From positions 806,001-870,000 of the forward strand of contig NZ_CP072827.1 of assembly GCF_017916255.1 (NCBI RefSeq): a DNA stretch of 64,000 nt. Direction: 5' to 3'. The stretch's first letter is position 1. Each line of letters opens with the position of its first letter. The translations under genes were made by a program, and so were the position numbers. The notes under the pieces are model-generated. The model was not told the DNA's origin, did no database searches, and was given only the letters and a program-made list of their open reading frames with translations. The DNA is from Streptomyces mobaraensis NBRC 13819 = DSM 40847. GTDB taxonomy: Bacteria > Actinomycetota > Actinomycetes > Streptomycetales > Streptomycetaceae. Shown one piece after another: positions 8,593-17,255 of this stretch.

Positions 8593-10641
8593 TTGCGAGC
8601 TGTTCCCCCCGACCCAGAGCACACGCCACCCCCGGGATCCCCGCGAAGAGCCCGGGGAAACCGGACAGGTGGCCATGCCCGCAGGGCGGCCGGCGCGCTC
8701 GCGTCGGCCGCCCTGCTGCTCCCGCTGGTCTCCGGTCTTCCGGCCGCCGACGCCGCACCCGGCACGCCCGGCACCGGCGCGGCCGCCGGCCCGGACACCC
8801 TCCAGCGGGACTTCGCCCGGGCCGCGGCCGAGTACCACGTGCCGCCGAGCGTCCTGCTCGCCGTCTCCTACCTCCAGTCGCGCTGGGACGCCCACGCCGG
8901 GGCGCCCAGCGTCACCGGCGGCTACGGGCCGATGCACCTCACCGACGCGGCCGGGGCCCTGGCCGACGCCGCCCGTACCGCCCACCACGGCGAGGCCGGC
9001 GAGGACGCCCGGGGGGACACCGCCCGTCCGCACCGGGCCGAGGACCACGCCGTGCCCGCGGCCGGCGCGTTCCCCGAGCGGCTCCGCACCCTGGACCGGG
9101 CCGCCGGCCTCACCGGGCTGCGGCCCGAGGAGCTGCGCACGGATCCCGCCGCCAATGTGCGCGGCGGCGCGGCCCTGCTCGCCGACGCCCAGCGGCGGCT
9201 GGGCCGGCCGGCCGGGGGCGACGCCGCCGACTGGTACGGGGCGGTGGCGCGCTGGTCAAGCGCCTCCGACGCGGCGACCGCGCGGGTCTTCGCCGACGAC
9301 GTCTTCGAGGTGATCAGGACCGGCGCCCGGCGGACGACCGACGCCGGGCAGCGGGTGGCCCTGCCCGCCGAGCCCCGCCTCGTCCCGCACCGCGAGCAGG
9401 CCGGCCGGCTCGGCCGGGCGACGCCCCCGGCCGAGGGCACCGAGTGCCCCGAGAGCGTCGCCTGCGAGTCCGTCCCCGCCCCCTACCAGCGGCTGGAGGG
9501 ATCGGACTACGGCAACCACGACGTGTCCGACCGGCCCCGCTCGCAGAAGGCGGACTTCATCGTCATCCACGACACGGAGGCCACCTGGGAGAAGACCCTC
9601 CAGCTGATAAGGGATCCGGCGTACGTCTCGTGGCACTACACGGTCCGCTCGACCGACGGCCACATCGCCCAGCACGTGCCGGTCAAGGACGTGGCCTGGC
9701 ACGCGGGCAACTGGTACGTGAACGCCAAGTCGGTGGGCATCGAGCACGAGGGCTTCCTGGCCCGCCCGGACGCCTGGTACACGGAGGAGATGTACCGCAC
9801 GTCGGCCCGGCTGGTCCGCCACCTCGCGCGGAAGCTCGACATCCCGCTGGACCGGCAGCACATCCTCGGCCACGACAACGTCCCCGGCACCGTCCCCTCG
9901 ACGATCAAGGGCATGCACACCGACCCCGGCCCCTACTGGGACTGGGCGCACTACTTCGAGCTGATGGACCGGCCCTTCCACCCGACGGCGAGCCCGTTCA
10001 GCGGCATGGTGACGATCGCCCCCGACTACGACGACAACGAACCCGTCTACACCGGCTGCGAGAAGCCGGGCCAGGAGTGCGCGCCGCACGGCTCCGGCGC
10101 GGTCCGGCTGCGGGTGGCGCCGCGGGACGACGCGCCGCTGGTCAAGGACGTCGGACTGCGCCCGGACGGCGGCGCGTCGACCACCGACGTCAACGACACC
10201 GGGGCCCGGGCCTCGACCGGCCAGCAGTTCGCGGTCGCCGACCGGCTGCCGGGCTGGACGGCCGTGTGGTACCTGGGGCAGCGGGCGTGGTTCCGCGACC
10301 CCTGGTGGGAGCCGGTGGCCCTCGGGGCGCGCGGGAAGCTGGTGACGCCGCGCGAGGGCCGGAAGGAGATCCCGGTCTACGGGCGGGCGTACCCGGAGAA
10401 GGCGGCGTACCCGGCGGGGGTGCCGGTCCAGGCCGTGACACCGCTGCCGTACAAGTTGCTCGCCGGGCAGGCGTACGTGCTGGGCCAGACGAGTCCCGCG
10501 GAGTATCTGTACGCGAACGACTTCGACCCCGCGAAGCACGTGGTGGTGCGGGGGAAGGACCGGTACTACGAGATCCAGTTCGGCCACCGGGTGGCCTTCG
10601 TCCGGGCGGACGACGTGACGGTCCGCTCGTCGAACCGCTGA
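8593..10641 (+). CDS. Secreted N-acetylmuramoyl-L-alanine amidase
   Basis: A 682-residue exported cell-wall hydrolase cutting the bond between muramic acid and L-alanine. Residues about 1-57 form a long Arg-rich, Tat-like or Sec signal region with a hydrophobic core (ALASAALLLPLVSGLPAADA). Residues about 70-240 resemble a lysozyme-like fold (VPPSVLLAVSYLQSRWD, GGYGPMHLTDA). The catalytic Amidase_2 domain spans about 319-455, with zinc-binding His in FIVIHDTEA and in TDPGPYWDW, plus WHAGNW and LGHDNVPGT. The last 200 residues look like SH3-type wall-binding modules. The start is TTG, decided by AGGAGG five bases upstream; no better ATG exists. The lysozyme-like Glu position reads Gln (LQSRW), so that part may only bind glycan. 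It lies alone between two hairpins. Confidence 0.9.
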   Translation: MRAVPPDPEHTPPPGSPRRARGNRTGGHARRAAGALASAALLLPLVSGLPAADAAPGTPGTGAAAGPDTLQRDFARAAAEYHVPPSVLLAVSYLQSRWDAHAGAPSVTGGYGPMHLTDAAGALADAARTAHHGEAGEDARGDTARPHRAEDHAVPAAGAFPERLRTLDRAAGLTGLRPEELRTDPAANVRGGAALLADAQRRLGRPAGGDAADWYGAVARWSSASDAATARVFADDVFEVIRTGARRTTDAGQRVALPAEPRLVPHREQAGRLGRATPPAEGTECPESVACESVPAPYQRLEGSDYGNHDVSDRPRSQKADFIVIHDTEATWEKTLQLIRDPAYVSWHYTVRSTDGHIAQHVPVKDVAWHAGNWYVNAKSVGIEHEGFLARPDAWYTEEMYRTSARLVRHLARKLDIPLDRQHILGHDNVPGTVPSTIKGMHTDPGPYWDWAHYFELMDRPFHPTASPFSGMVTIAPDYDDNEPVYTGCEKPGQECAPHGSGAVRLRVAPRDDAPLVKDVGLRPDGGASTTDVNDTGARASTGQQFAVADRLPGWTAVWYLGQRAWFRDPWWEPVALGARGKLVTPREGRKEIPVYGRAYPEKAAYPAGVPVQAVTPLPYKLLAGQAYVLGQTSPAEYLYANDFDPAKHVVVRGKDRYYEIQFGHRVAFVRADDVTVRSSNR

Positions 10642-10654
10642 CGGGCGCGGAACG

Positions 10655-10687
10655 CCCCGGGGCCGGCACGGGCGGCCGGCCCCGGGG
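10655..10687. terminator. Bidirectional hairpin between convergent genes
   Basis: Perfect 12-bp arms CCCCGGGGCCGG / CCGGCCCCGGGG with a 9-base loop, lying exactly between the amidase stop and the stop of the convergent 166-residue gene. It probably serves both. Confidence 0.8.
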
Positions 10688-10701
10688 GTACGCGATCGGG
10701 C

Positions 10702-11202
10702 TCAGCCCGCCTGGAACATCTCGGCCGGGAGCGGCTTGAGCAGCTGGTAGAGGTCGTCCGTGATCGGGCGGTCCCAGCTGGCGATGGTGACGAGGACGCC
10801 GTCGCTGCGGTCGAACTGGGTGCACGAGACGCGGCTCTCCGAGCACTTGAGACGGCGCACGATCAGCAGGTTGTCCTCGTGCATGACCGGGGTGTCCTCG
10901 GTCTCCAGCACAGTGACCGGCTCGTCGTTGCCGAGCGCGGCGAGCAGCTGCGCCACCTCGAAGGGCACCTGGCCCTCCTCCAGCTCCCGGGCCGGGGAGC
11001 CCTCGGGCAGATTGCCGATGATCATCGCCGGGCCGCGCCCGCCGAACAGGTCGTAGCGCAGGAAGACGCCCTGGCAGCTGCCGTCGGGCGCGGGCAGCAG
11101 CCCGGCTCCGAGGTCGCCCGGCCAGTCACCGGGGTCCATGGCGAGGACGTCGAAGTCCGGCCCCGTGGGGGTGGCGGCGCTGCGGCGGCGGAGGAAGGAC
11201 AT
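10702..11202 (-). CDS. Conserved actinobacterial protein of unknown function
   Basis: A 166-residue soluble protein starting MSFLRRRSA and continuing DFDVLAMDPGDWPGDLGAGL, GRGPAMIIGNLPEGSP, FEVAQLLAALGNDEPVTV and VTIASWDRPITDDLYQLL. I recognise this as a protein conserved across Streptomyces with no known role; there are no catalytic motifs, signal peptide or membrane helices. The two Cys near the C-terminus (LKCSESRVSCTQF) could bind metal or pair. I placed the start at the ATG at 11202, where conserved-looking sequence begins; the upstream open frame is shadow sequence of the divergent LRR region. No strong ribosome site is visible, so the start is only likely. Confidence 0.75.
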   Translation of the reverse strand: MSFLRRRSAATPTGPDFDVLAMDPGDWPGDLGAGLLPAPDGSCQGVFLRYDLFGGRGPAMIIGNLPEGSPARELEEGQVPFEVAQLLAALGNDEPVTVLETEDTPVMHEDNLLIVRRLKCSESRVSCTQFDRSDGVLVTIASWDRPITDDLYQLLKPLPAEMFQAG

Positions 11203-11373
11203 GCCCACATCGTACGTGCCCGGAGACGGACGGCGCCCCCGGGGCGACCCCGGGCGGCGGGCGGGAGCGGCCTCTTGGTAGCGTCGCGGCGCTCCGGGAG
11301 CGCCGGGGCGGTTCCGGAGGGGCCGGGTCCGGTTCCGCAGGAGGCCGGGGCGGTTCCGGGGAGGAGGCCGGTG

Positions 11374-12105
11374 GTGCGGAACGGCACGCTCGACTACTGG
11401 CGGCGCGGGCTCGGGTACGTACCGGAGGAGGTCTGGCGGGCATCCGGAACGGAAGCCCTTAGGACGCTCATCCTCGCGGAGAACGGTCTGACGGAGCTGC
11501 CGGCCCGGATCGGCCGGCTGACCGGCCTGCGCACCCTCGACCTCGGGCACAACGCCCTGACCGCGCTGCCGCCGGAACTCGGCGCCCTGACCGGGCTCGA
11601 CGGCTGCCTCTACCTGCACGAGAACGCGCTCACCGCGCTGCCCGCCACGCTCGGCCGGCTGTCCCGGCTGCGCTACCTCAACGTGAGCGGCAACCGGCTG
11701 ACCGAACTGCCGGAAGAGATCGGCGGGATGGCGGCCCTCGTGGAACTGCGGGCGCAGTACGCCCACCTGACCCGTCTGCCGGAAGGCGTCGGGCGGCTCA
11801 CGGCGCTGCGCGAGCTGTGGCTGCGCGGCAACGCCCTGGCGGAGCTGCCCGGTTCCGTCGCACGACTGGGCGAGCTGCGCGAACTGGAGCTCCGCGAGAA
11901 CGCGTTCACCGCCGTACCCGCCGCGCTGCGCGGGCTTCCCGCGCTGCGCCGGCTCGACCTGCGGGCCAACCGCCTGACGGCGCTGCCCGGTTGGCTGGCC
12001 GAGCTGCCGTCACTGGAGAAGCTGGACCTGCGGTGGAACGCGCTCGACCCGGCGCCGCGACTGCTGGACGCGCTGGCCCGGCGGGGGTGCGAGGTGCTGG
12101 CCTGA
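11374..12105 (+). CDS. Leucine-rich-repeat protein
   Basis: A 243-residue cytosolic protein made almost entirely of about eight 23-residue leucine-rich repeats of the bacterial/plant intracellular type (LxxLxLxxNxLTxLPxxLGxL). Examples are LRTLDLGHNALTALPPELG and LRYLNVSGNRLTELPEEIG, running from about residue 24 to 235. There is no signal peptide, anchor, kinase or other effector domain, so it would be a pure interaction module. Two adjacent GTG codons compete (11371 and 11374); the second has the better spacing (six bases) from GAGGAGG. The promoter region shared with the divergent 166-residue gene carries repeats of CGGGGCGGTTCCGG. The partner is unknown. Confidence 0.82.
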   Translation: MRNGTLDYWRRGLGYVPEEVWRASGTEALRTLILAENGLTELPARIGRLTGLRTLDLGHNALTALPPELGALTGLDGCLYLHENALTALPATLGRLSRLRYLNVSGNRLTELPEEIGGMAALVELRAQYAHLTRLPEGVGRLTALRELWLRGNALAELPGSVARLGELRELELRENAFTAVPAALRGLPALRRLDLRANRLTALPGWLAELPSLEKLDLRWNALDPAPRLLDALARRGCEVLA

Positions 12106-12106
12106 C

Positions 12107-12150
12107 GGGCCGATCGTCGCGCCGGCTTGCGGCGGGCCGATCGTCGCGCC
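12107..12150. repeat. 17-bp direct repeat after the LRR gene
   Basis: GGGCCGATCGTCGCGCC occurs at 12107-12123 and again at 12134-12150, a 27-bp unit, directly after the LRR stop and before the convergent DUF397 stop. It is probably a small slippage duplication. Confidence 0.5.
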
Positions 12151-12243
12151 TGCTCGGGACGGGCCGCTCGCCGTGCCGGCGGGCAGCCGAGGCGCAGCGA
12201 GGCCGCTCGTCCCGCACGTCCGTCCGCCCGAACACCCCGCCCC

Positions 12244-12480
12244 CTACGTGAGGTCGAACTCCCCCTCGCGGGCGAGGTCCACGAAGGCGCGCCACTCCTC
12301 CGGGGAGAAGATCACGGCCGGGACGTCGGGGGTGCGCCGGTCGCGCAGCGCGACATAGCCGTCGATGAAGCCGATCTGGACGTCCCCCGTGCCCGGAACG
12401 CCCGACTGCCAGGTGGCGTTGGCCAGGTCAAGCCGCTGCCGCCGGTCGTCCGCCAGGTGCTCGGTCGCGCTCTTCGCCAC
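12244..12480 (-). CDS. DUF397 protein (orphan)
   Basis: A 78-residue protein with the DUF397 signature: LDLANATWQSG near the N-terminus, VQIGFIDGYVALRDRR in the middle, and the family ending VIFSPEEWRAFVDLAREGEFDL. DUF397 proteins are typically encoded next to an XRE helix-turn-helix regulator, as in the bldB/whiJ-type systems of Streptomyces, and are thought to modulate it. Here no such partner is adjacent on either side, so it is an orphan copy. Start GTG 12480 is supported by GGAGGGA upstream. It is convergent with the LRR gene and divergent from the CoA ligase gene. Confidence 0.85.
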   Translation of the reverse strand: MAKSATEHLADDRRQRLDLANATWQSGVPGTGDVQIGFIDGYVALRDRRTPDVPAVIFSPEEWRAFVDLAREGEFDLT

Positions 12481-12607
12481 GTGCCGTTCCCTCCCCGTCG
12501 CGGGTGTTCCGTCCCGCCACCCTAGCGACCCGGCGGCGTCCGGGACAGGCCGCCGCCGCCCGTGGGGCGGATCGCCCGGACGGGTGGGGGAATCACGGAT
12601 CCGCCTC

Positions 12608-12667
12608 TTGACGTCCGCGGTCGATGGCTGATTCTTTTGCACGGACGAAAACTACCGAATGATCGGT
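12608..12667 (+). promoter_or_regulatory. Candidate promoter and operator of the CoA ligase gene
   Basis: TTGACG (12608-12613) is followed at 16-17 bases by GATTCT/ATTCTT, an acceptable -35/-10 pair. About 18 bases downstream lies the palindrome ACCGA-ATGA-TCGGT (12654-12667), placed to block transcription from it. ACCGNNNNCGGT-type palindromes are known sites of TetR-type regulators of phenylacetate genes (PaaR); the match here is by eye only. Confidence 0.45.
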
Positions 12668-12687
12668 CGGGACATCGGGGGTGGGTC

Positions 12688-13974
12688 ATGACGGCAGCCG
12701 CGGCACTCGACGCGGGAGAGCGCCTGACGCGCGACGGGCTGGCGGCGCTGCAACAGGAGCGGCTGCGGGCGACGTTGCGGCACGCCTACGACAACGTCGC
12801 CTTCTACCGCCGGGCGTTCGACGAGGCGGGGGTGCGGCCGGAGGACTGCCGTACGCCCGCCGACCTCCCCCGCTTCCCGTTCACCACCAAGGCGGACCTG
12901 CGCGCCCACTATCCGTACGGCATGTTCGCGGTGCCGCGGGAGCGGATCCGGCGCCTGCACGCCTCCAGCGGGACGACGGGCGAGCCCACCGTCGTCGGCT
13001 ACACCGAGCGGGATCTGGACACCTGGGCCGACCTCGTCGCCCGCAGCCTCCGCGCGGCGGGCGCCCGGCCCGGTGACACGGTCCATGTGGCGTACGGGTA
13101 CGGGCTGTTCACCGGCGGCCTGGGCGCGCACTACGGCGCGGAGCGGCTCGGCTGTACGGTGATCCCCGCGTCCGGCGGAATGACGTCCCGTCAGGTGCGC
13201 CTGATCCGGGACCTCAGGCCGGACGTCATCATGGTGACGCCCTCGTACATGCTCACCCTGCTCGACGAGTTGGAGCGGCAGGGCGTCGATCCGCGCACTA
13301 CCTCGCTGCGCGTCGGCGTCTTCGGCGCGGAGCCGTGGACGGCGGAGATGCGCCGCGAGATCGAGGAGCGGTGCGGCCTCGACGCCGTCGACATCTACGG
13401 CCTCTCGGAGGTGATGGGACCGGGCGTCGCGCAGGAGTGCGTGGAGACCAAGGACGGCCCGCACCTGTGGGAGGACCACTTCTACCCGGAGATCGTCGAC
13501 CCGGTCACGGGTGAGCCGCTGCCCGACGGGGAGCCTGGGGAGCTCGTCCTCACCTCGCTCACCAAGGAGGCCATGCCGGTCGTGCGGTACCGCACCCGCG
13601 ACCTCACCCGGCTGCTGCCGGGCACCGCCCGGGTGTTCCGCCGGATGGAGCGGATCACCGGCCGGAGCGACGACCTGATCATCGTCCGCGGGGTGAACCT
13701 GTTCCCCGGGCAGATCGAGGCGGTCCTGCTGCGGGTCCCCGGCGTCGCGCCGCACTTCCAGCTCCGCCTCACCCGGGAGGGGCGGATGGACCGGCTGACC
13801 GTCCGGGCGGAGGCGCGCCCCGGGGCGACGCCGGAGCAGCGCGCGGCGGCCGCGGAGACGATCGTCCGGCGGGTGAAGGACGACGTGGGCGTCTCGGTGG
13901 CCGTCGAGATCGTGCCGCCGGAGACGCTGGAGCGGTCGGTGGGCAAGATCCGGCGGCTCGTCGACGAGCGCTGA
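12688..13974 (+). CDS. paaK: Phenylacetate-CoA ligase family enzyme
   Basis: A 428-residue adenylate-forming enzyme of the PaaK family that would activate phenylacetate or a related aryl acid to its CoA thioester. The P-loop-like motif HASSGTTGEPTVVGYT is at about residues 91-106, followed by AYGYGLFTGGLGAHYGAE, IYGLSEVMGPGVAQEC and YRTRDLT. The C-terminal PaaK domain is RSDDLIIVRGVNLFPGQIE to SVGKIRRLVDER, with the late catalytic Lys in VGKI. Length is standard. ATG at 12688 follows a G-rich site. No paaABCDE ring-oxidising genes are nearby, so it stands apart from a full phenylacetate pathway; the next gene, on the same strand, is a penicillin-acylase-family gene. Family is certain, substrate inferred. 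Confidence 0.9.
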   Translation: MTAAAALDAGERLTRDGLAALQQERLRATLRHAYDNVAFYRRAFDEAGVRPEDCRTPADLPRFPFTTKADLRAHYPYGMFAVPRERIRRLHASSGTTGEPTVVGYTERDLDTWADLVARSLRAAGARPGDTVHVAYGYGLFTGGLGAHYGAERLGCTVIPASGGMTSRQVRLIRDLRPDVIMVTPSYMLTLLDELERQGVDPRTTSLRVGVFGAEPWTAEMRREIEERCGLDAVDIYGLSEVMGPGVAQECVETKDGPHLWEDHFYPEIVDPVTGEPLPDGEPGELVLTSLTKEAMPVVRYRTRDLTRLLPGTARVFRRMERITGRSDDLIIVRGVNLFPGQIEAVLLRVPGVAPHFQLRLTREGRMDRLTVRAEARPGATPEQRAAAAETIVRRVKDDVGVSVAVEIVPPETLERSVGKIRRLVDER

Positions 13975-14084
13975 CCGTCAGCCGACCGAATTCGGCGAAT
14001 CTTCCATGAGCGCAAGGATGTTCGCCTCAACCGTCACACCATCGTGGGAGTCTTTCGAGTCGTCCCTCAACGATGGGAGTCATC

Positions 14085-16517
14085 TTGCGCTTGCGTCACT
14101 CGCTTCGCGCCCTGGCCGTCGGCGGGCTCGTCCTGTTGACCGGTGCCGGGGCCCTGCCCGCCGTGGCGGCGTCGGACGCCGCCCGCGGTGAACGGCCGTC
14201 CGCCGACGGGCTGTCGGCGGTGATCCGCTACACCGAGTACGGCGTCCCGCACATCCTGGCCGACGACTACGCGGACCTCGGGTTCGGCGACGGCTGGGCG
14301 CAGGCCGCCGACGCGGTCTGCACCCTGGCCGACGGCTTCGTCACCGTACGCGGGGAGCGCGCCCGGTACTTCGGGCCGGACGCGGCCCCGGACCGCTCGT
14401 TCTCCGAGGCTTCGACCAACCTCTCCAGCGACCTCTTCTTCCGCGGCGTCCGCGACGCCCGGACCGTCGAGAAGCTGCTCGACCGGCCGGCACCCGAGGG
14501 GCCGTCGCGGCAGGCCAAGGAGCTGATGCGCGGCTGGGCGGCCGGATACAACGCCTGGCTGCGGCAGCACAAGGTCACCGATCCGGCCTGCCGGGGCAAG
14601 GGCTGGGTGCGTCCGGTCACCGCCACCGACGTCGCCCGGCGCGGCTACGCGCTGACCGTGCTCGGCGGGCAGGGCGCGCTGGCGGACGCGATCACGGAGG
14701 CCCGTCCCCCCGCCGCCCGGACCGTCGGCGGCGGCAAAGCGGTTGCCGATCCGGCCGCCGCCGCCCGCGCCTACTTCGCCGCCCGCCACGACACCGGGAT
14801 GGGCTCGAACGCCGTCGCGTTCTCCGGCGCCGCCACGGCGAACCGGCGGGGCCTGCTGCTGGGCAACCCGCACTACCCCTGGCACGGCAACCGCCGCTTC
14901 TGGCAGTCACAGCAGACGATCCCGGGCGAACTCAACGTATCGGGCGCCTCGTTGCTGGGCTCCCCCACCGTCCAGATAGGGCACAACGCGTCCATGGCGT
15001 GGAGCCATACGGTCGCCACCGGCGTGCCGATGAACCTGTACGAGCTGAAGCCCGCCCCCGGCGACCCGCGCTCGTACCTGGTCGACGGCAGACCGGAGCG
15101 GATGACCGAGCGCAAGGTCACCGTGGCGGTACGCGGCGCGGACGGGCGGCTCGCGAACGTCACCCGCAGCCAGTGGTGGACGCGCTACGGGCCCGTGGTC
15201 ACCGGGCTCGGGGACGACCTCCCGCTGCCGTGGACGCCGGGCTCGGCGTACGCCCTCGCCGACCCCAACGCCGCCCAGTTCCGCTTCTTCGACAGTTCGC
15301 TGGGCCTGAGCAAGGCGCGCGACGTCCGGGGCGTCCGGGAGGCGCTGCGCCGCACCCAGGGCCTGCCGTGGGTGAACACCGTGGCGGCCGACTCCGCCGG
15401 GCACAGCCTCTACACGCAGTCGCAGGTGCTGCCGCGCGTCACCGACGAGGTGCAGCGGAGCTGCGCCACGGCCCTCGGCCGGCGGACGTATCCGGAGTCG
15501 GGGCTGGCGGTGCTGGACGGTTCGCGCGGCGCCTGCGCGCTGGGGAGGGACCGGGACGCCCTGCAACCGGGCGTCTTCGGCCCGTCGGCGATGCCCACGC
15601 TCGTCGACGCGCCGTACGCCGAGAACTCCAATGACAGCGCGTGGCTGGCCAACGCGGACCGGCCGCTCACCGGTTACCCGCGGATCTTCGGCGACATCGG
15701 CACCGAGCGGTCGTTCCGGACGCGCGGCGGGGTGGAGGACGTCGCCGCCATGGCGAAGCGCGGCCGGCTGACCGTCGCGGACCTGGAGCGGCAGCAGTTC
15801 GCCGGGCGGGCGCCCACCGGGGACCTGGCCGCGGCGGACGCGGCGGCGGCCTGCGCGAAGCTGCCGGGCGGCAGGGCGACGGGCCCGGACGGGCGGCCGG
15901 TGGACGTGTCCGGGGCCTGCGGCGTCCTGGCCCGCTGGGACCGCAGACTGACCACCGGCAGCAGGGGCGCGCTCCTCTTCGACCGGTTCGTCCGCGCGCT
16001 GGTCCGCGAGGTGCCGGCGGACCGGCTGTGGCGGGTGCCGTTCGACCCGGCGAAGCCGGTGACGACTCCGAACACCCTCAACACGGCCGAGCCCGGCGTC
16101 GCGCGGGCGCTGGCCGCCGCCGTCCACGACCTGCGGTCGGCGGGCATCGCGCTGGACGCGCCGCTGGGCGAGCACCAGTTCGTGGTGCGGAAGGGGAAGA
16201 GGATCCCGGTGCCGGGCGGCACGGAGGCGCTGGGCGCCTGGAACAAGGTCGAGTCCCGCTGGGACGGGTCGCGCGGCGGCTACCCCGAGGTGTCCATGGG
16301 CACCAGTTACGTCCAGGCCGTGGGCTTCGACGGCGGCCCCTGCCCGGTGACGGCCCGGACGCTGCTGACGTACTCGCAGTCCGACGACCCCGCGTCGGCC
16401 CACTCAAGCGACCAGACGGAGCTGTTCTCGAAGGGCCGGATGACCCGCGGCCGGTTCTGCGAGCGGGACATCCTGGCGTCGCCGGGGCTGCGGGTGGTGC
16501 GGGTCGCCCAACGATGA
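14085..16517 (+). CDS. Secreted penicillin acylase family protein
   Basis: An exported Ntn-hydrolase of about 810 residues that matures by self-cleavage into two chains and hydrolyses an acyl-amide. It is related to penicillin G acylase and to the streptomycete acylases acting on homoserine lactones and cyclic lipopeptides. The signal peptide is SLRALAVGGLVLLTGAGALPAVAA. The alpha chain begins at about 45 (IRYTEYGVPHILADDYADLG). The autocleavage site is GMG|SNAVAFSG, making Ser241 the nucleophile. Beta-chain features include LLGNPHYPWHG, GHNASMAWSHT and the oxyanion Asn in NDSAWLAN. TTG 14085 is chosen because GGGAG lies five bases upstream; an ATG at 14073 has no site. It is followed by a perfect hairpin. 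Confidence 0.9.
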   Translation: MRLRHSLRALAVGGLVLLTGAGALPAVAASDAARGERPSADGLSAVIRYTEYGVPHILADDYADLGFGDGWAQAADAVCTLADGFVTVRGERARYFGPDAAPDRSFSEASTNLSSDLFFRGVRDARTVEKLLDRPAPEGPSRQAKELMRGWAAGYNAWLRQHKVTDPACRGKGWVRPVTATDVARRGYALTVLGGQGALADAITEARPPAARTVGGGKAVADPAAAARAYFAARHDTGMGSNAVAFSGAATANRRGLLLGNPHYPWHGNRRFWQSQQTIPGELNVSGASLLGSPTVQIGHNASMAWSHTVATGVPMNLYELKPAPGDPRSYLVDGRPERMTERKVTVAVRGADGRLANVTRSQWWTRYGPVVTGLGDDLPLPWTPGSAYALADPNAAQFRFFDSSLGLSKARDVRGVREALRRTQGLPWVNTVAADSAGHSLYTQSQVLPRVTDEVQRSCATALGRRTYPESGLAVLDGSRGACALGRDRDALQPGVFGPSAMPTLVDAPYAENSNDSAWLANADRPLTGYPRIFGDIGTERSFRTRGGVEDVAAMAKRGRLTVADLERQQFAGRAPTGDLAAADAAAACAKLPGGRATGPDGRPVDVSGACGVLARWDRRLTTGSRGALLFDRFVRALVREVPADRLWRVPFDPAKPVTTPNTLNTAEPGVARALAAAVHDLRSAGIALDAPLGEHQFVVRKGKRIPVPGGTEALGAWNKVESRWDGSRGGYPEVSMGTSYVQAVGFDGGPCPVTARTLLTYSQSDDPASAHSSDQTELFSKGRMTRGRFCERDILASPGLRVVRVAQR

Positions 16518-16537
16518 GGTGATACGGGCCCGTTGGC

Positions 16538-16567
16538 GGGGCGTGCCGCGTTGTCGCGGCACGCCCC
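16538..16567. terminator. Bidirectional terminator hairpin
   Basis: Perfect 13-bp arms GGGGCGTGCCGCG / CGCGGCACGCCCC with a 4-base TTGT loop, followed by TTG. It lies 20 bases after the acylase stop and 17 before the stop of the convergent CGNR gene, so it probably ends both transcripts. Confidence 0.9.
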
Positions 16568-16584
16568 TTGCGCGTCGGGGACGT

Positions 16585-17169
16585 TCAGGCGCGCGCCCGG
16601 CGGTGCTGGGCCGCCTTGGCGCGGTTTCCGCAGCCCGCCATGGAGCACCAACGGCGTCTGCGCGCGACCGAGTTGTCGAAGAAGCGGGCACTGCACCGCT
16701 CCCCGGCGCAGACGCGCAGCCGGTCGCGGTCCGCGCCGCCGAACATCTCCGCCGCGTCCACGGCGATCCGGCCGAGCGCGCCGCGCCCGTCCACCGGCGG
16801 GAGGCCGGCTGTCAGCACCGGGATGCCGTCGCGCACATCGAGGCGCGGCGGGTTCTCGGCGGCGCGGGCGAGCCACGCGTTGAGGACCCGCTGGACGGCC
16901 ACGGGGAAGGCGGCCCGTTCGACGACGGCGAGCAGCCCTGCGTCGATCGCTTCCCGCAGCTCGACGGCCTGCGCCAGCAGCGGTTCGTCGACGGGGATGC
17001 AGGCGGGCCCGATCCCGGCCGCCTCGAACCAGGCCGTGAGGTCCGCCGGTTCGCGCAGGAGTTCCCGGCCGCCCGCCCAGCGGTCCCGGCGGGTGTTGAC
17101 GAAATCGACGCTGACCCGGGTGCCATACCAGACCCAGTCGCGGTCCTGACGCTCTTGCTCCGCACTCAT
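16585..17169 (-). CDS. CGNR zinc-finger / ABATE-domain regulator
   Basis: A 194-residue protein of the CGNR zinc-finger family. Residues about 1-135 form the ABATE (DUF1470) domain starting WVWYGTRVSVDFVNTRR, thought to sense a ligand or stress. Residues about 145-185 hold the zinc ribbon CAGERCSARFFDNSVARRRRWCSMAGCGNRAKA with all four Cys and the CGNR signature, the presumed DNA-binding part. Such genes commonly sit divergently from the transporter they control, as here: an MFS exporter begins 87 bp away on the other strand, with a perfect inverted repeat between the two starts. Start ATG 17169 fits the conserved N-terminus. I infer autoregulation and control of the exporter. Confidence 0.9.
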   Translation of the reverse strand: MSAEQERQDRDWVWYGTRVSVDFVNTRRDRWAGGRELLREPADLTAWFEAAGIGPACIPVDEPLLAQAVELREAIDAGLLAVVERAAFPVAVQRVLNAWLARAAENPPRLDVRDGIPVLTAGLPPVDGRGALGRIAVDAAEMFGGADRDRLRVCAGERCSARFFDNSVARRRRWCSMAGCGNRAKAAQHRRARA

Positions 17170-17197
17170 AACCCCATGTTAGGTTACCGACCACGAA

Positions 17198-17225
17198 CGA
17201 AGTAACCACATGACCGGTTACTTCG
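17198..17225. promoter_or_regulatory. Operator: 10-bp inverted repeat between CGNR and MFS genes
   Basis: Perfect arms CGAAGTAACC / GGTTACTTCG with an 8-base spacer, about 30 bp from each of the two divergent start codons and overlapping both likely promoters. A related half site GGTTACCGACC lies at 17183-17193, next to a TAACCT -10-like element for the regulator gene. Very probably the binding site of the CGNR protein. Confidence 0.7.
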
Positions 17226-17255
17226 GTGGACGGGGTACGGAGAGGGGTGGGCCCG

